A stretch of 45,023 nt of DNA, from assembly GCA_017452785.1 (NCBI GenBank), contig JAFTLT010000002.1, positions 1-45,023 of the forward strand, given 5' to 3'. This document shows, one piece after another, positions 43,048 through 45,023 of the stretch. The translations under genes and the position numbers were made by a program. The notes under the pieces are model-generated. The model saw only the letters and a program-made list of their open reading frames with translations. It had not been told where the DNA came from and did no database searches. This DNA comes from Clostridia bacterium. GTDB taxonomy: Bacteria; Bacillota; Clostridia; Oscillospirales; Acutalibacteraceae. Position 1 is the first letter of the stretch; the number at the start of each line of letters is the position of its first letter.

Positions 43048-44748
43048 TTGGATAAAGATGTCTTCGGCGAATATCTGCCACTGAAAGTTGAATATAAAAA
43101 ATACGACGGACAGGATGCCGCCGAAATTATCATACCCACAGAAATAAACCTTTCCTTCACCCAAAAGCAGCAAAAGTCAAAGGGCTTTTCAGTGTCTTTG
43201 CTTTTCGAGCGTTTTCTCGATTTCAGCGAAGACCTTGGCGAATTTTATGTTTCACTTTTCAGTGCCGGTGCAAAAAAGCTCATCCCCCTTCTGATTTTAC
43301 CCTTTGCATATATTGCAGGAGCCTTCAAGACCTTATACGTGTCCCTTGGCAGATTAAAAGACAGAGAAATGAGAAAGCGCCTTAAATCCTCCTCTCATCT
43401 CAGGCAGGATATAAAGCATATTCGCCTTATGACTCTCAAGCAAGAGGATGAAAACAAGACAGCATATTTCTTCAAATCCTTAAAGAGCTATATTATAGCC
43501 TCTCTGCCTGAAGAAAAGCAGATAATCAAAGCCGTCTTCAGCTATGCTTTTCCTCTGACGGTGATTGCAGTGATGGCTCTGAGTCTTCTTGGCAGCAACA
43601 GAATTTTTGCTATAAGGGTTATGCACGGCGGCAAAACCGTGGGCTATGTTGAGAACCAGAGCGTATACAACGAAAGCAAGGATATAATTTATGATAAGCT
43701 GTCTGACGAAAAAGGCTACAGTGAGCTTTTTAAGGATATAACCTTTTCACTTGAAAGAGTTGATGTTTCTGACCTTAGCAGTGCCGACATGATGAGTGAA
43801 GCAATACTCGCCTGCTCATCTTACGGCTATAAAAGAGCCTGCGGCATCTATATTGACGGCACCTTTTTATGTGCTATCCCCAATGAAAGCGATGCACTGA
43901 GCGTTTTCAGTTCAGTGCTTGAGCCCTATGAAAAAAGGGCAGACTCAAGCACCACAGTGGGCTTCGTTGAGGAAATTGAATATATTCAGGGCTACTATCC
44001 CCAAGACAGTGACATGGTCTGGGACAGTGCCAAGCTCAAAGAGCACCTGAGCGAAGACGGCTCCCCTGTCAGGGTCAAGGTTATGAAAACAAGCACTAAG
44101 ACAGAAACCCTTAAATATGAAACGGTGAAGAAAAACACCTCATCTCTCTACAAGGGTACCAAAAAAACAACTCAGAAGGGCAAAAACGGCAAGGTTCAGG
44201 TCACTGAGCTGACCACATATATCGACTCTAAAAAGGCGTACACGGGCGTGGTCTCAGAGGTTGTTATCAAAGAGCCCGTCGATGAAGTAGTGCTCATCGG
44301 CACCAAGTCAAACTCCTCTGCCTCATCATATGCACCGTCAAAAAGCTTTATCTGGCCAACCAGAGGTGCTTATTCAATTTCGTCATATTACGGCTACAGA
44401 AGTGCAAGCATTTCAGGCTGGTCATATCACGGCGGTCTTGATATAGTTCTCGGCTACGGCAGCTCAGCAGGCATCCCTGTTGTTGCTTCTGCTTCAGGTA
44501 CCGTTGTCACTGCATACAGCGGCTGGCGAGGCTACGGACACACGGTTGTCATAGACCACGGCAACGGCATAAAAACACGCTATGCTCATATGTACCCCGG
44601 CTCAATTGCTGTCAGCGTCGGTCAGAAAGTTTATCAGGGTCAGCAGATTGGCAGAATAGGCTCAACGGGCAACTCAACGGGCCCACATCTTCATTTTGAG
44701 GTGCTTGTCAACGGATATAAGGTCAATCCCCTGCCATATATCAGGTAA
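43048..44748 (+). CDS. membrane-anchored G5/M23 peptidoglycan endopeptidase (TTG start)
   Basis: 566 aa. An N-terminal soluble segment is followed by hydrophobic helices at about 78-98 and 164-184, then an extracellular region with a G5-like domain (about 345-415) and an M23/LytM peptidase (about 445-560). Zinc ligands are His461, Asp465 and His549, with His547 catalytic (HGGLD, HLHFE). It would cleave peptidoglycan cross-bridges at the outer face of the membrane. The TTG at 43048 lies 7 bp after AAAGGAGG. The stop codon TAA is already part of the first linker of hairpin array C. Two helices instead of one, and the long cytosolic stretch between them, are unusual for the family. Confidence 0.9.
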   Translation: MDKDVFGEYLPLKVEYKKYDGQDAAEIIIPTEINLSFTQKQQKSKGFSVSLLFERFLDFSEDLGEFYVSLFSAGAKKLIPLLILPFAYIAGAFKTLYVSLGRLKDREMRKRLKSSSHLRQDIKHIRLMTLKQEDENKTAYFFKSLKSYIIASLPEEKQIIKAVFSYAFPLTVIAVMALSLLGSNRIFAIRVMHGGKTVGYVENQSVYNESKDIIYDKLSDEKGYSELFKDITFSLERVDVSDLSSADMMSEAILACSSYGYKRACGIYIDGTFLCAIPNESDALSVFSSVLEPYEKRADSSTTVGFVEEIEYIQGYYPQDSDMVWDSAKLKEHLSEDGSPVRVKVMKTSTKTETLKYETVKKNTSSLYKGTKKTTQKGKNGKVQVTELTTYIDSKKAYTGVVSEVVIKEPVDEVVLIGTKSNSSASSYAPSKSFIWPTRGAYSISSYYGYRSASISGWSYHGGLDIVLGYGSSAGIPVVASASGTVVTAYSGWRGYGHTVVIDHGNGIKTRYAHMYPGSIAVSVGQKVYQGQQIGRIGSTGNSTGPHLHFEVLVNGYKVNPLPYIR

Positions 44749-44828
44749 TTCATTCCATGACCGTAAGGTCAATTCATGCACACAGTGCAATTCATGGCGT
44801 AAGCCAATTCATGCCGAAGGCATTTCAT
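44747..44828. repeat. mini-hairpin array C (AATTCAT linkers)
   Basis: Five copies of a 7-nt linker, AATTCAT at 44747, 44771, 44789 and 44806 and ATTTCAT at 44822, alternate with four hairpins: GACC-GTAA-GGTC (44759-44770), GCAC-ACA-GTGC (44778-44788), GGC-GTAA-GCC (44796-44805) and GCC-GAA-GGC (44813-44821). The linkers are constant and the stems all different. Unlike arrays A and B, all linkers point the same way. The first linker overlaps the stop codon of the peptidase gene. Confidence 0.85.
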
Positions 44829-44847
44829 TAAGAAAAGAAAACCATTT

Positions 44848-44887
44848 CATCCGTCTTGACCGTAAAAGGAATAGGCGGATGTTTTTT
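44848..44887 (+). terminator. terminator of the peptidase gene
   Basis: CATCCGTC (44848-44855) pairs with GGCGGATG (44874-44881), followed by TTTTTT, 100 bp downstream of the stop and beyond array C. The array is therefore probably transcribed in the 3' untranslated region. Confidence 0.75.
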
Positions 44888-44973
44888 CATCCTCAACCCC
44901 ATTAATTCAGGAAGTCAGTGCAGCTTCGGTTTCCTTTTTGAGATGAAATAAGTTTCTACTGTCCTCGCCGGAC

Positions 44974-45017
44974 GGGCGTTACTTTTCACAGTTAAGCGAA
45001 AAGTAACCAAAGCGCCC
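44974..45017. repeat. long inverted-repeat element at the right edge
   Basis: GTTACTTTTC (44978-44987) is the exact reverse complement of GAAAAGTAAC (44998-45007). Outer arms GGGCG and CGCCC extend the stem with a CAAAG interruption on one side. The element at 17979-18010 has the same design with other bases. The segment 44888-44973 shows no gene. Confidence 0.7.
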
Positions 45018-45023
45018 TCTTTA

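Overview
The window looks like a chromosomal segment of a low-to-mid G+C Gram-positive bacterium of the Clostridia, most likely a gut Oscillospiraceae/Ruminococcaceae-type organism. Supporting signs are an L27 with a Prp-cleaved N-terminal extension next to prp, AddAB instead of RecBCD, IreB, a YmdB-type phosphodiesterase, strong GGAGG ribosome binding sites, frequent GTG/TTG starts, and near-consensus SigA promoters, almost all with 17-bp spacers. No phage, insertion sequence, integrase or CRISPR array was found. Apart from the repeat arrays and a few accessory genes the window is conserved housekeeping DNA. All database-type statements come from memory of the families; nothing was searched.

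Layout. 1-3.6 kb, minus strand: a secreted ubiquitin with its own promoter and terminator, then two overlapping FAD-dependent oxidoreductases. 3.66-5.3 kb: a secreted protein of unknown function. 5.5-7 kb: an APC permease (plus). 7-9.6 kb (minus): NAD(P)HX repair enzyme, a lipoprotein and a MazF toxin with no antitoxin beside it. 9.8-10.5 kb (plus): ireB, a small unknown gene and tRNA-Arg(CCG). 10.5-11.2 kb: about 700 bp without a gene, filled with arrays of tiny hairpins. 11.2-17.1 kb (plus): a two-domain methyltransferase fusion, a stand-alone E2-like acyltransferase, nagA plus a ROK kinase, and a one-TM protein of unknown function. 17.15-36.2 kb (minus): a methyltransferase, rplU-prp-rpmA, the str operon (rpsL-rpsG-fusA-tuf), sigA, dnaG, dgt, yigZ, rpmE and addB-addA. 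36.4-44.75 kb (plus): a histidine phosphatase, ymdB, an oligopeptide-binding lipoprotein, recG, luxS, a secreted alkaline-phosphatase-fold hydrolase and a G5/M23 cell-wall peptidase, followed by another hairpin array at the right edge.

Most notable. (1) The gene at 193-618 encodes a protein whose predicted signal-peptide cleavage exposes Met1 of a domain identical to human ubiquitin at 58 of the first 71 positions. It keeps all seven lysines and the Ile44 patch, but the LRLRGG conjugation tail is replaced by a cysteine-rich C-terminal extension. It is a bacterial, exported, apparently non-conjugatable ubiquitin. (2) Three arrays of mini-hairpins (10557-10718, 10809-10966, 44747-44828) are built on one plan: a constant 7-9 nt linker alternates with palindromes of unrelated sequence, several closed by GNRA or UUCG tetraloops. 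In the first two arrays the linker switches to its reverse complement half-way. (3) Smaller items are a MazF without an adjacent antitoxin, a fusion protein that keeps a ribosome binding site at the domain junction, and an E2-like protein lacking the usual aspartate of its catalytic motif.

Starts were moved from the longest reading frame wherever the Shine-Dalgarno sequence argued for it: ubiquitin, permease, ireB, rpsG (GTG), rpsL (TTG), dnaG, dgt, rpmE, addA (GTG) and recG (TTG).
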